Shown here: positions 1 to 8,053 of the stretch, in pieces
Position numbering within the stretch: the stretch's first letter is position 1
Layout: each line of letters opens with the position of its first letter
Assembly (NCBI RefSeq): GCF_000931935.2
Contig: NZ_AZAC01000078.1
Span: forward strand, 202,796 to 266,795
Direction of reading: 5' to 3'
Source: Dethiosulfatarculus sandiegensis
GTDB taxonomy: Bacteria > Desulfobacterota > Desulfarculia > Desulfarculales > Desulfarculaceae
DNA length: 64,000 nt
Notes under the pieces: model-generated
Seen by the model: the letters and a program-made list of their open reading frames with translations, nothing else
Databases searched by the model: none
Told to the model about the DNA's origin: nothing
Position numbers and translations under genes: made by a program

Positions 1-18
1 CTGTGTTTGGGCCATTTG

Positions 19-1362
19 CTAGGCCTCCTTTCCAGCCAGGGCCAGCACTTTGGCCACCAGTTCTTCAGGGGTGCGGGACAAAAGCCGCATCACCGGCTCC
101 TTACCCACTTCACCCCGGTCAAAAATCAAATCAGGCACCAGGCCCATCTGCTCGATCACATGGCCGGTTCCCCATTCCAGGGTGGAGCCTTCGCGTGCCT
201 TTACATCCGCCGGTTCATCGGCACGGGAGAATTCGCCCACCTGCCAGCCCAGGGAACGGGCCTTTTCGATAAGGTCTTCATCAAAGCAAAGGGCCATGGC
301 GCAGCGTTTCTCCGGATCTGCGGCACAAGCGGTGAGCACGATTTTGGCCACATGCTGGCTGGCTCCGGCCTTGGCCGGACCGGCCGCTTTCAGCCTGCCG
401 TTCATATCTGTAATCCGCCCCTGGATGGCGATAACCTCGCCCGGTCCCGCAGCACCGGGAAGGGCGTAGCCGATCTGCCCCCTGACCTCGGGAATAATGA
501 AGCCCAGGCCGGGTTCCTGCTCCAGCCGGTCCATGGCAGCCTGCACCCTGGCCAGGCCGCCGCCCAAGGCCAGACGCGGCTCCAGGTCCGCCATGGCGTT
601 GACCGGTCCGTGTCCCTTGCCAATGGCCAAACCGCCGGCGATGCCGCGCCTTACCAAAAGCCTGGCCCTTTCCACGGCCACGGAAACCTCGCGGCCCTGG
701 GCCAAAAGCGTGGCGCAGGAAGAAGCCAAAGTGCAGCCTGTGCCGTGGGTGTGGGGAGTGTCTATCCTGGCGGCCTTGAACTCATGCACCTCTTCACCGT
801 CAAAGAGCACGTCAGCCGGGTCTGTTTCCAGGTGTCCGCCCTTGATCAGAGCGGCTTTGGCACCCATGGCGACCAGATCCCTGGCGGCCTGAATCATCTG
901 TTCCGTATTCCTCACCTCCCTCTCCAGAAGGGCTTCCGCCTCATCCAGATTGGGGGTTACCAGGGTGGCCAGAGGAATCAATTTTTCCTTTACAGCCCGG
1001 ACTGCGTCTTCGGCCAAAAGCCGGTCCCCACCCTTGGCCACCATAACCGGGTCCACCACCAGCGGACGATCAAGGCCCTTGACCAGTTCCGCCGCAAGCT
1101 CCACCAGTTCCGCTGAATGAAGCATCCCGGTCTTGATTGCATCCACCTCAATATCATCTGCCACGGCATCAAACTGCCGGCGGACAAAATCCAGGGGCAC
1201 GGCATGCACGCCCTGCACTCCCCGGGTGTTTTGGGCGGTAAGGGCTGTGATAACGGTCATGGCATGTCCCCCCAGAACAGTCACGGCCTTAAGGTCAGCC
1301 TGGATGCCCGCCCCGCCGCCGGAGTCGGAACCGGCAATTATCATTACTTTAGCAAGCGGCAT
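19..1362 (-). CDS. thiD: Bifunctional HMP/HMP-P kinase - thiamine-phosphate synthase (ThiD-ThiN fusion)
   Basis: Cytoplasmic thiamine biosynthesis enzyme of 447 residues. The N-terminal part (about 1-260) is a ribokinase-fold ThiD that phosphorylates hydroxymethylpyrimidine and its phosphate. It shows the GSDSGGGAGIQ substrate loop at residues 11-21, DPVM near 105 and the anion-hole/catalytic GTGCT near 210. The C-terminal part (about 265-447) resembles ThiN, a non-ThiE thiamine-phosphate synthase, with the typical FDRGEVGKEPVMRLL stretch near the end. The fusion would catalyse both pyrimidine activation and coupling to the thiazole phosphate. The start ATG follows AAGGAGG closely. A TPP riboswitch and an intrinsic terminator lie directly upstream, which supports the assignment independently. 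The stop is TAG. Confident on both domains; ThiN activity is inferred from the family. Confidence 0.95.
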   Translation of the reverse strand: MPLAKVMIIAGSDSGGGAGIQADLKAVTVLGGHAMTVITALTAQNTRGVQGVHAVPLDFVRRQFDAVADDIEVDAIKTGMLHSAELVELAAELVKGLDRPLVVDPVMVAKGGDRLLAEDAVRAVKEKLIPLATLVTPNLDEAEALLEREVRNTEQMIQAARDLVAMGAKAALIKGGHLETDPADVLFDGEEVHEFKAARIDTPHTHGTGCTLASSCATLLAQGREVSVAVERARLLVRRGIAGGLAIGKGHGPVNAMADLEPRLALGGGLARVQAAMDRLEQEPGLGFIIPEVRGQIGYALPGAAGPGEVIAIQGRITDMNGRLKAAGPAKAGASQHVAKIVLTACAADPEKRCAMALCFDEDLIEKARSLGWQVGEFSRADEPADVKAREGSTLEWGTGHVIEQMGLVPDLIFDRGEVGKEPVMRLLSRTPEELVAKVLALAGKEA

Positions 1363-1395
1363 AAAAAAGCCTCCTTGTTGTTTTGCAACAAATTA

Positions 1396-1440
1396 GAAAA
1401 GCCGTCCGACCCAGGTGAGGCTGGGTCAGACGGCTTTGTG
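1396..1440 (-). terminator. Riboswitch-associated intrinsic terminator
   Basis: On the minus strand a near-perfect stem (AAAGCCGTC-GACCCAG paired with CTGGGTC-GACGGCTTT) is followed by TTTTCTAATTT, between the TPP aptamer and the ribosome-binding site of thiD-thiN. This is the expected expression platform: ligand binding would favour the terminator and stop transcription before the gene. Confidence 0.85.
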
Positions 1441-1467
1441 CACTTCGGAAAGCCCTTACTGGCCTAG

Positions 1468-1564
1468 CCGTTCCCTCCGCCGGAATTACCCGGATCAGGT
1501 TCAAGGGGTCGCCAGGCGCTTTTTTAACGCGCCGGGCTCTCAGTCTCAAGTGACGCCCCCCGGC
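1468..1564 (-). promoter_or_regulatory. TPP (THI-box) riboswitch
   Basis: Read on the minus strand, the region carries the invariant THI-box segments in order: GACTGAGAGCCCGG, a variable GCGCGTT-AAAAAAGCGC helix, ACCCCTTGAACCTGATCC, then GGGTAATTCCGGCGGAGGGAA. These are the conserved pyrimidine- and pyrophosphate-sensing parts of the aptamer. It sits about 105 bp upstream of the thiamine gene with a terminator hairpin between them. Ends of helix P1 are approximate. Confidence 0.95.
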
Positions 1565-1674
1565 ATGTGTTAAGCTATCAGGCCAGACGAGTTTAGTCAA
1601 TAAAGTGAAGATCACATTACGGAATTAACCAGCGATTAATCGGCAGGGAAAACCACCGGGCCGGAACTCAGGCA

Positions 1675-1722
1675 AAAAAAACCGGCCGGGCAAAAATTTT
1701 TACAGCCCAGCCGGTTTTTTGT
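1675..1722 (-). terminator. Intrinsic terminator after engB
   Basis: The stem AAAAAACCGGC (1676-1686) pairs with GCCGGTTTTTT (1710-1720), with further GGGC/GCCC pairing inside. It gives a U-run on the minus strand just beyond the engB stop. It is symmetric enough to act in both directions. Confidence 0.75.
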
Positions 1723-1741
1723 TCAGAAATTACTTTCCCTT

Positions 1742-2350
1742 TCAGGAAAGTTCCTCATTCAAACCGGCCAGCATGCCAAGCCTGTCCAACAGCTTTTCCC
1801 TGCCCATGCCGTTCACAGCTGAAACCGGCATGAAATCAGGGTCATATTTACCCAACACAGGCCGCAATTTGGCCAGGCGGGCGTTTCTTTTATTGTTGGA
1901 AAGTTTGTCTGCCTTGGTCACCACAATCACAGTGGTGAGGTGTTGGGCCGCCAGATAATCCAAAAGCATGAAGTCCTCTTCAGTGGGTTCACGCCGGATA
2001 TCCAGAATAAGGACCACACAGGCCAACGGCTCCCTGGCGGAAAGGTAGCTCTCCACCATGCGCCGCCAGCCCATTTTCACGGAACGGGGCACCTTGGCAA
2101 AGCCATAGCCCGGCAGGTCAACCAGCCTGAACTGGTCCTGGTTGATGGCAAAAAAGTTGATCTCCTGGGTCCGCCCGGGCTTGCTTGAAACCCTGACCAG
2201 CCTTTTGCGCCTTAAAACGCAATTGATCAAAGAAGACTTGCCCACATTGGAGCGGCCCGCAAAGGCGATCTCGGGCGGGCCGACCGGGGGATAGCCCTTG
2301 GGCTTCACCGCGGCGGTCAAGAAATCGGAATTTTTAATTATGAGCCCCAT
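1742..2350 (-). CDS. engB: Ribosome biogenesis GTPase EngB/YsxC
   Basis: Small TRAFAC GTPase needed for large ribosomal subunit assembly; about 202 residues, typical of the family. Visible motifs are the G1 P-loop GRSNVGKSS, the G2 threonine in KPGRTQ, G3 DLPGYGF, G4 TKADKL and a G5-like VSA near the C-terminus. The ATG at 2350 was chosen because an AAGG Shine-Dalgarno lies just upstream and family members begin with a similar segment. A longer frame reaches 2431 but would run into the preceding aminotransferase gene. It is separated by only 7 bp from that gene, so it is probably cotranscribed with the hisI-hisG-aminotransferase string. A strong terminator follows. Confidence 0.93.
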   Translation of the reverse strand: MGLIIKNSDFLTAAVKPKGYPPVGPPEIAFAGRSNVGKSSLINCVLRRKRLVRVSSKPGRTQEINFFAINQDQFRLVDLPGYGFAKVPRSVKMGWRRMVESYLSAREPLACVVLILDIRREPTEEDFMLLDYLAAQHLTTVIVVTKADKLSNNKRNARLAKLRPVLGKYDPDFMPVSAVNGMGREKLLDRLGMLAGLNEELS

Positions 2351-2357
2351 ACCTGCC

Positions 2358-3524
2358 TTAGCTGTAAAAACGTTTGATATAGTCGTCCAGACGCGTAAGC
2401 GCCTTTTCAATGTTCTCCAGGCTGTTGGCATAGGAGAACCGGAGATAGCCCTTGCCGCCGGGGCCGAAATCGCAGCCCGGGGTCACCGCTACACCGGCGT
2501 TTTCCAGGATATGGAAGGCCAGGCGGTAGTCGTCCGGGTCCAGGTGATCCGCCTTGGCCAGGACATAAAAGGCCCCGGTGGGCGGCACCTTGATGCCCAG
2601 TCCCAACTGACGCAACCCCTCCACCAGGCGCAGCCTGCGGGCGTTGTATTTTTCCTTCATGCGCTCGGTCTCTTCCCTGGTCTGGGTCAGGGCGGCGATG
2701 CCGGCCCACTGGCTCATGGAAGGAGCGCAAATGGCGAAGTTTTGATGCATCTTCTGCAAGGCCCGGATATGGGTCTTGGGAGAGATGATGTAACCCAGGC
2801 GCCAGCCGGTCATGGCATAGAGCTTGGAAAAGCCGTTCAGCACAAAGGCGTCCTTGGTGAACTCCAAGATGCTGTGGTCCTCGTCGCCATAGGAAAGGCC
2901 GTGGTAGATCTCATCGCTGATCACATAAGGCGGGCCGTCCGTGCCCGGAGCAAGGTCGGCGATGGCTTTCATGCGCTCGGCACTCATGACCTGACCGGTG
3001 GGGTTGGCAGGGGAGTTGAGCATCAATCCCTTGGTCCTACCGGTTATTTGGGCCTTTATCTCTTCGGGCCGATACTGGAAGGCATCGTCTTCCCTGACCG
3101 GGATGCGCACAGCCTTGCCGCCGGTGAAGGTGATGAAATTTTCGTAACAGGCATAACAGGGATCGCTTATGATCACTTCATCGCCCTGTTCCAAAAGGGC
3201 GTTGAAGATCATAAGCATGGCCGGGCTGGTGCCGGAGGTGACCACAACCTGGTCCGGGTCCACCTCCACCCCATAGGTCTGGTGATAATGATCGCATATG
3301 GCCTGGCGCAGTTCGGGCACGCCCAGGGAGTTGGTGTAATGGGTGCGGCCCTTTTTCATGGCCTCGTAGGCCGCTTCGCAGACCACACTGGGGGTGTCAA
3401 AATCCGGCTCACCCACCTCCAGATGGATAATCTCCTTGCCCTCTTTTTCCAGGGCCTGGGCCTTTTCCAGCACGTCCATTACTATGAATGCGGGCAGATT
3501 CTCAGCCCGTTTGGTGCAGCTCAT
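2358..3524 (-). CDS. Class I/II pyridoxal-phosphate aminotransferase
   Basis: Fold-type I PLP aminotransferase of 388 residues, cytoplasmic. Family marks include LEVGEPDFDTP near the N-terminus, TSGTSPAM (PLP phosphate contact), NSPANPTGQV (the Asn contacting the PLP ring), SDEIYHGL, FSKLYAMTGWRLGY carrying the Schiff-base lysine, and the C-terminal YLRFSYA with the substrate-carboxylate arginine. The sequence resembles the AspC/AlaA-like subgroup. The location between hisG and engB may suggest a histidinol-phosphate role, but the motifs do not decide the substrate, so it is left open. The start has a good AGGGGAG site. It follows hisG by 23 bp and precedes engB by 7 bp. Confidence 0.92.
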   Translation of the reverse strand: MSCTKRAENLPAFIVMDVLEKAQALEKEGKEIIHLEVGEPDFDTPSVVCEAAYEAMKKGRTHYTNSLGVPELRQAICDHYHQTYGVEVDPDQVVVTSGTSPAMLMIFNALLEQGDEVIISDPCYACYENFITFTGGKAVRIPVREDDAFQYRPEEIKAQITGRTKGLMLNSPANPTGQVMSAERMKAIADLAPGTDGPPYVISDEIYHGLSYGDEDHSILEFTKDAFVLNGFSKLYAMTGWRLGYIISPKTHIRALQKMHQNFAICAPSMSQWAGIAALTQTREETERMKEKYNARRLRLVEGLRQLGLGIKVPPTGAFYVLAKADHLDPDDYRLAFHILENAGVAVTPGCDFGPGGKGYLRFSYANSLENIEKALTRLDDYIKRFYS

Positions 3525-3547
3525 GGTTATTGACTCCCCTTTATCTC

Positions 3548-4423
3548 TCAGATTACCTTATTCAGTGCGTATTCTATGATGCCTTCCGCGCCCTTATCCA
3601 TAAGCTCGGGAATCAGATCGCGCACCCTACCCTCCTCCACAACGGTCTCAACGCTGAACCATTCGCTGCCATAGAGATTGGCCACGGTGGGAGCGTTTAA
3701 GCTGGGCAGGGCCTCGACAATATCCTGCAATTTGAGCTTAGGCACGTTCATCTTGAGCGCCACCAGCTTTTCAGCCACCAAAGCGGCCTTGAGCAGAAGG
3801 GAAACCTGCTGGATCTTTTTACGCTTCTCAGGGTTCTGCCAGACCTCTTTATTGGCAATGAGCTGAGTGGTGGATTGCATGAGTTCATCTATAATCTCAA
3901 GGCCGTGAGCCTTTATGGTGGAACCGGTCTCGGTGACCTCCACTATGGCGTCGGCCAGGCCGTTGACCACCTTGGCCTCGGTTGCGCCCCAGGAGAAATG
4001 CACCTCCACGGGTATGCCTTTTTCTTCAAAAAAGCGGCGGGTGAAATTGACCATCTCAGTGGCCACCCTTTTACCGGCCAGATCCTCCGCCTTTTTGATC
4101 CCGGAATCCTTGTCCACAGCCAAAACCCAGCGGGCCGGACGAGCCGAGACCTTGGAGTAGACCATCTCCTCCACATACTCCACCACGGAGTCGTTCTCCA
4201 GGATCCAGTCCTTGCCCGTGAGGCCTGCGTCCAGGGTGCCGTTTTCCACATAACGGCTCATTTCCTGGGCCCGGCAAAGCGAACAATCAATCTCATCGTC
4301 ATTGATCTCGGGGAAATAAGAACGGCCGTTTACGTTTATCTTCCAGCCGGCCCTTTCAAAAAGGCGTATGGTTGCGTTCTGCAGACTGCCTTTGGGGATG
4401 CCAAGTTTCAATTTTTCCTTCAT
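3548..4423 (-). CDS. hisG: ATP phosphoribosyltransferase, long form
   Basis: First enzyme of histidine biosynthesis: condenses ATP and PRPP to phosphoribosyl-ATP. At 291 residues it is the long, HisZ-independent form with a C-terminal ACT-like regulatory domain (about 215-291) that normally binds histidine for feedback inhibition. N-terminal marks are LGIPKGSLQ and AGLTGKDWI; the PRPP-binding region is DAIVEVTETGSTIKAHGL. The gene overlaps the end of hisI by 4 bp (ATGA), and its GGAGG site lies within hisI, so translation is probably coupled. Confidence 0.95.
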   Translation of the reverse strand: MKEKLKLGIPKGSLQNATIRLFERAGWKINVNGRSYFPEINDDEIDCSLCRAQEMSRYVENGTLDAGLTGKDWILENDSVVEYVEEMVYSKVSARPARWVLAVDKDSGIKKAEDLAGKRVATEMVNFTRRFFEEKGIPVEVHFSWGATEAKVVNGLADAIVEVTETGSTIKAHGLEIIDELMQSTTQLIANKEVWQNPEKRKKIQQVSLLLKAALVAEKLVALKMNVPKLKLQDIVEALPSLNAPTVANLYGSEWFSVETVVEEGRVRDLIPELMDKGAEGIIEYALNKVI

Positions 4424-4797
4424 TTTCCGTAAACCTCCTCAGGATCAAACACCGGTTCGCCTTCTGTCACCAATTCATCTCCGGAAACCCTGCGGTAAAA
4501 GCAGGTCCGCATTCCGGTATGGCAGGCCGCGCCACCGATCTGTTCCACTTTGTAGATCACGGTATCGTCGTCGCAGTCCACATAAATATCTTTAATTATT
4601 TGTACGTTCCCGCTGGTACCGCCCTTGTGCCACAATTCCTGGCGGCTCCTGGACCAATAATGGGCCTCTTTGGTCTCAAGGGTCTTTTCCCAGGCCTCCT
4701 GGTTGATATAGGCCAGCATCAGGATCTCGCCGGTTGCCGCGTCCTGGGCTATGGCGGGGATCAGTCCTTTTGTCTTTTCAAAATCTAATTTGACCAT
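4420..4797 (-). CDS. hisI: Phosphoribosyl-AMP cyclohydrolase
   Basis: Third step of histidine biosynthesis: hydrolytic opening of the adenine ring of phosphoribosyl-AMP. The 125-residue protein is the stand-alone cyclohydrolase without a HisE domain. The metal site is visible as VDCDDDT plus the paired cysteines of ACHTGMRTCFYR. The family segment EAHYWSRSRQELWHKGGTSGN is present apart from small variations. It is the first gene of the hisI-hisG-aminotransferase-engB string; rlmN ends 63 bp upstream on the same strand. Confidence 0.95.
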   Translation of the reverse strand: MVKLDFEKTKGLIPAIAQDAATGEILMLAYINQEAWEKTLETKEAHYWSRSRQELWHKGGTSGNVQIIKDIYVDCDDDTVIYKVEQIGGAACHTGMRTCFYRRVSGDELVTEGEPVFDPEEVYGK

Positions 4798-4860
4798 CTA
4801 AATCCTGCCTTTTTCAGTACAAAAGGGAATAAATTTTTGTACTCGGGTGAAAAACAGTTG

Positions 4861-5907
4861 TCAAGCGTGATGCCGGGCAGCCAAGGTGCCGCAGGCGGCC
4901 GAGATATCTGCACCCCGGGGTCTGCGCACCAAGGCGGTGATATGGTGCTCTACCAGGGCGTTTTGAAAGGCGGCCACTTCATCGGGCAAAGGAGCCCGGA
5001 ATTCGGCCTTTGGAAAGGGATTAAAGGCAATAAGATTGACCTTGCAGCGCAGGCCATGGCAAAAGCGCATCAACTGTTTGGCATGCTCGGGCTGGTCGTT
5101 CACCCCGCCCAAAAGGACATATTCCAGGGTGATTCGCCGGGTGGGCTTAAGGGGATAGGCCATGAGGGCCTCTTTCAACCGGTCCAGGCCGTAACGGTGG
5201 TTCACCGGCATCAGGCGGGACCGCAACTCGTCATTGGGCGCATTCAAGCTCACAGCCAGGGCCGCGGTTGTGGCCCTGGCGAACTCTGGCAGTTTATCCA
5301 CCCTGCCCACTGTGGAGACCGTAACCTTGCGCTGGCTCATCTGAAGCCCATATTCGCCAAGAATATTATCCAGGGCCAGGCACACGAAATCCAGGTTATC
5401 CAAGGGTTCGCCCATGCCCATGAAGACCAGGTTGGTCAAGGGTTTGTCAGGCTCGGCCAGATCCCTGGCCACCAGCACCTGCCCCATGATCTCGGCCGGA
5501 GTCAGGTTTCTCTGAAAACCCAAGGAAGCGGTTCGGCAGAAGCGGCACCCCTGGCGGCAACCCACCTGAGTGGAAACGCAAAGGGTGCTGTGGTCCTCCT
5601 CCGGCATCAAGACACTCTCCACCAGGGCGCCATCGGCCATCTGGTGGAGAAATTTTCTGGTGCCGTCTCCCGCCTCTTCCACCTTGATCGGTTCATACCA
5701 GAACAAGGAAGCGGCTTCGGACAGCCTTCTGCGCAGTTCCTTGGAAAGATCGGTCATGGCCGAAATTTCCCGAGCGCCCCTTCTGTAGAGCCAGGCCAGA
5801 ATCTGCCTGGCCCGATAGGGCTTTTCGCCCAGACGAACCATGAGATCCTGCACCTCCATGGCGCTTAAGTCCCGCAGGTCAGGTTTATGTGCCTTTAACT
5901 CGGACAT
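4861..5907 (-). CDS. rlmN: Dual-specificity 23S rRNA/tRNA adenine-C2 methyltransferase (radical SAM)
   Basis: Radical-SAM enzyme that methylates C2 of A2503 in 23S rRNA and A37 in some tRNAs. The 4Fe-4S motif CRQGCRFCRTA is followed by GMGEPLDN and SLNAPND, and the catalytic C-terminal cysteine is in SAACGTLA. Residues 1-40 match the usual RlmN N-terminus (KPYRARQILAWLYRRG). I chose the ATG at 5907 on family alignment; it lacks a clear Shine-Dalgarno. An upstream in-frame ATG at 6012 would add 35 unrelated residues and also has no good site, so the start remains uncertain. Confidence 0.93.
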   Translation of the reverse strand: MSELKAHKPDLRDLSAMEVQDLMVRLGEKPYRARQILAWLYRRGAREISAMTDLSKELRRRLSEAASLFWYEPIKVEEAGDGTRKFLHQMADGALVESVLMPEEDHSTLCVSTQVGCRQGCRFCRTASLGFQRNLTPAEIMGQVLVARDLAEPDKPLTNLVFMGMGEPLDNLDFVCLALDNILGEYGLQMSQRKVTVSTVGRVDKLPEFARATTAALAVSLNAPNDELRSRLMPVNHRYGLDRLKEALMAYPLKPTRRITLEYVLLGGVNDQPEHAKQLMRFCHGLRCKVNLIAFNPFPKAEFRAPLPDEVAAFQNALVEHHITALVRRPRGADISAACGTLAARHHA

Positions 5908-6224
5908 GGAGGTAATATACCAAAAAGCAAACCAATTCCCATGGGATGCCGGGAAAGAGTTAAAGAAAACAGCCTTCAACCCCAAAACCAGGGGGGAGGC
6001 ATTCATATTCAACTAACTGAAAAAAAAGATAAAATAAAAAATGTTTCAAAAGACCTCCTTTTATATGAACATCCGGTTTACGAGACGGGGGGCATACTCC
6101 GGGAGCTTGACCGGCCTGGGGGATAAGGGTATTTTGGAATCTTGAAACAGGGTGTAAAGCAAACCTTAAGGTCTAATTTCGTCCGGCTCACCGGATAGAC
6201 TCGCAGAGGTTGATTAGGGCGCTT

Positions 6225-7940
6225 ATGCTTAGCTTTCTTCGAATAAAAGACTTCGCACTCATCAAATCCCTGGAGATGGAGCTGGGCCCCGGCCTGACCG
6301 TGATAACCGGTGAGACCGGCGCGGGAAAATCCATTATCCTGGCCGCTTTGAGCTTGATTTTAGGGCAAAGGGCAACCAGCGGACTTATCAGGGAAAACAG
6401 TGATTCCGCCGTGGTGGAGGCTCTTTTTGAACTCTCCCAACCAAGCCCGGCCGGAGACCTTTTGGAAGATCCCCAAGAAGACCGGGAGCTGGTGATCAAA
6501 AGGGTTGTAAACCAACAGGGCAGAAACCGGGTGCAGATAAACGGATCTTTGGCCAACTTGAGCCGACTGACCGAGCTGGCCCCCTTTCTGGTCAGCATCT
6601 GCGGCCAGCATGCCCATCAAAGCCTCCTGAGTCCGGAAGAGCACCTGTATCTACTCGATGCCTTTGCCAACCTGGAGGAAAACCGCCGTCAGGTCGAAAA
6701 AGGTGTAGCCGAGCTTAAAAAACTCTCAAACCAAATCAGAAAAACCCAAAAAGACCTGGCTGACCGGGAACTGAAACGGGATTTTCTCAACCTGCAGATC
6801 AACGAGCTGGAAGCAGCGGGACTTGATCCGGCCGAAGAGGCAAACCTCAAGGCTGAACGAAGTTTTTTGGCTAATGCGGAAAAGGTCATGAGGCTGGGTT
6901 CCGGGGCCGACCACACCCTTTATGCCGCTGACCAGGATTCCGTATTGGAGAACCTCTCCAAGGTTCGGGACATGCTGATCGATCTGGCCCGGATTGACCC
7001 AAGGGTCAAGACCATGGCCGATACGGTGGAAGAGGCCTATTACCAACTGGACGACGTGGGCACCGAGCTGCGCGACTACCTGGCCGGGCTCTCTTTTGAC
7101 CACGGCAGGCTGGATTGGCTTGAATCCCGGCTGGCCTCTTTGCAGAGGCTGGTGCGCAAATACGGCGGTGACGTGGAAAGCGCGCTTAAGACCCTGGAGC
7201 AGGCCAAAAGGGAGCTGGCCGGCCTGGAAAAGGGCGAGGACACCCTGAAAGAGCTGGAAGGAAAATACAGCCGGGTCTTGGAACAAACCCTGGCCCTGGC
7301 CGGGGATTTAAGCACCGGACGCAAAGATTCCGGCAGGAAGTTGGCCCGGGCGGTGGAGGGCGAGCTCAAGGAACTGGGCATGGAACACTGCCGGTTTGAG
7401 ATCAGGTTCAAGCATCCTAATGCAAACGCGCTGGAAACGGAAAAAGGCCCCTTGTCCCCTTCTGGCCTGGAAGAAGTGCATTTTTACCTGGCCCCCAACC
7501 CGGGAGAGGGTTATCGCCCCCTGGCCCAGATAGCCAGCGGCGGAGAGCTTTCCCGCATACTGCTGGCCCTACAGGCCTTGGCGGCCCACAAGAGAAGTGC
7601 GGGGCTTCAGGTCTTTGACGAAGTTGACGCAGGCATAGGCGGGGCTATCGGATCGGCTGTGGGCCGCAAGCTGGCCCGCTTGAGTAAAGACATGCAGGTG
7701 ATCTGCATAACCCACCTGCCCCAGATAGCCGCCTGGGGCGATCGCCACTTTGTAGTGAGAAAAGAAGTGGCAAACGGGCGCACCATAACCAACCTGATCC
7801 GCCTGGATCAGGACAAGCGCATCCACGAGCTTACCCGCATGCTGGCAGGCGAAGGCGACGGACAGGCGGCAAGGGAACATGCCAGACAGATGCTTTCCGC
7901 GGCCTTTGAACAAAAACAAAACCCCCGCCCAGTTGTCTGA
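6225..7940 (+). CDS. recN: DNA repair protein RecN
   Basis: SMC-like ATPase acting in double-strand break repair with RecA; 571 residues, typical length. The N-terminal Walker A GETGAGKS and the FALIKSLEMELGPGLTVITG context are classic RecN. Central residues about 150-370 are charged, heptad-rich and form the coiled-coil arms. The C-terminal half has the ABC signature ASGGELSRILLALQ and Walker B VFDEVDAGIGG, followed by ICITHLPQIA. The ATG at 6225 has AGGG five bases upstream; a TTG 15 bases earlier is less likely. It stands alone on the plus strand, flanked by minus-strand genes. Confidence 0.95.
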   Translation: MLSFLRIKDFALIKSLEMELGPGLTVITGETGAGKSIILAALSLILGQRATSGLIRENSDSAVVEALFELSQPSPAGDLLEDPQEDRELVIKRVVNQQGRNRVQINGSLANLSRLTELAPFLVSICGQHAHQSLLSPEEHLYLLDAFANLEENRRQVEKGVAELKKLSNQIRKTQKDLADRELKRDFLNLQINELEAAGLDPAEEANLKAERSFLANAEKVMRLGSGADHTLYAADQDSVLENLSKVRDMLIDLARIDPRVKTMADTVEEAYYQLDDVGTELRDYLAGLSFDHGRLDWLESRLASLQRLVRKYGGDVESALKTLEQAKRELAGLEKGEDTLKELEGKYSRVLEQTLALAGDLSTGRKDSGRKLARAVEGELKELGMEHCRFEIRFKHPNANALETEKGPLSPSGLEEVHFYLAPNPGEGYRPLAQIASGGELSRILLALQALAAHKRSAGLQVFDEVDAGIGGAIGSAVGRKLARLSKDMQVICITHLPQIAAWGDRHFVVRKEVANGRTITNLIRLDQDKRIHELTRMLAGEGDGQAAREHARQMLSAAFEQKQNPRPVV

Positions 7941-8053
7941 GCAGGGGTATTTGATCAATTTAGAGCTGGCTTTTGGCGTCTGCCGGTTTTTTTTAAAAGG
8001 CCCCCTTGGACAACAATGAAAACGGTTTTCCCCGTTTGACCCGTGTGCAAACC

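Noticed and set aside
7..1116. A 369-residue plus-strand frame opposite the thiamine gene.
   Set aside because: The minus strand carries a complete ThiD-ThiN with riboswitch; the plus frame has no family marks.
2298..3533. A 411-residue plus-strand frame opposite the aminotransferase gene.
   Set aside because: All catalytic motifs are on the minus strand; the plus frame is a by-product of codon bias.
4816..4843. Hairpin AGTACAAAA/TTTTGTACT between rlmN and hisI considered as a terminator.
   Set aside because: Stem is AT-rich and no T-run follows on either strand, so a terminator is not supported.
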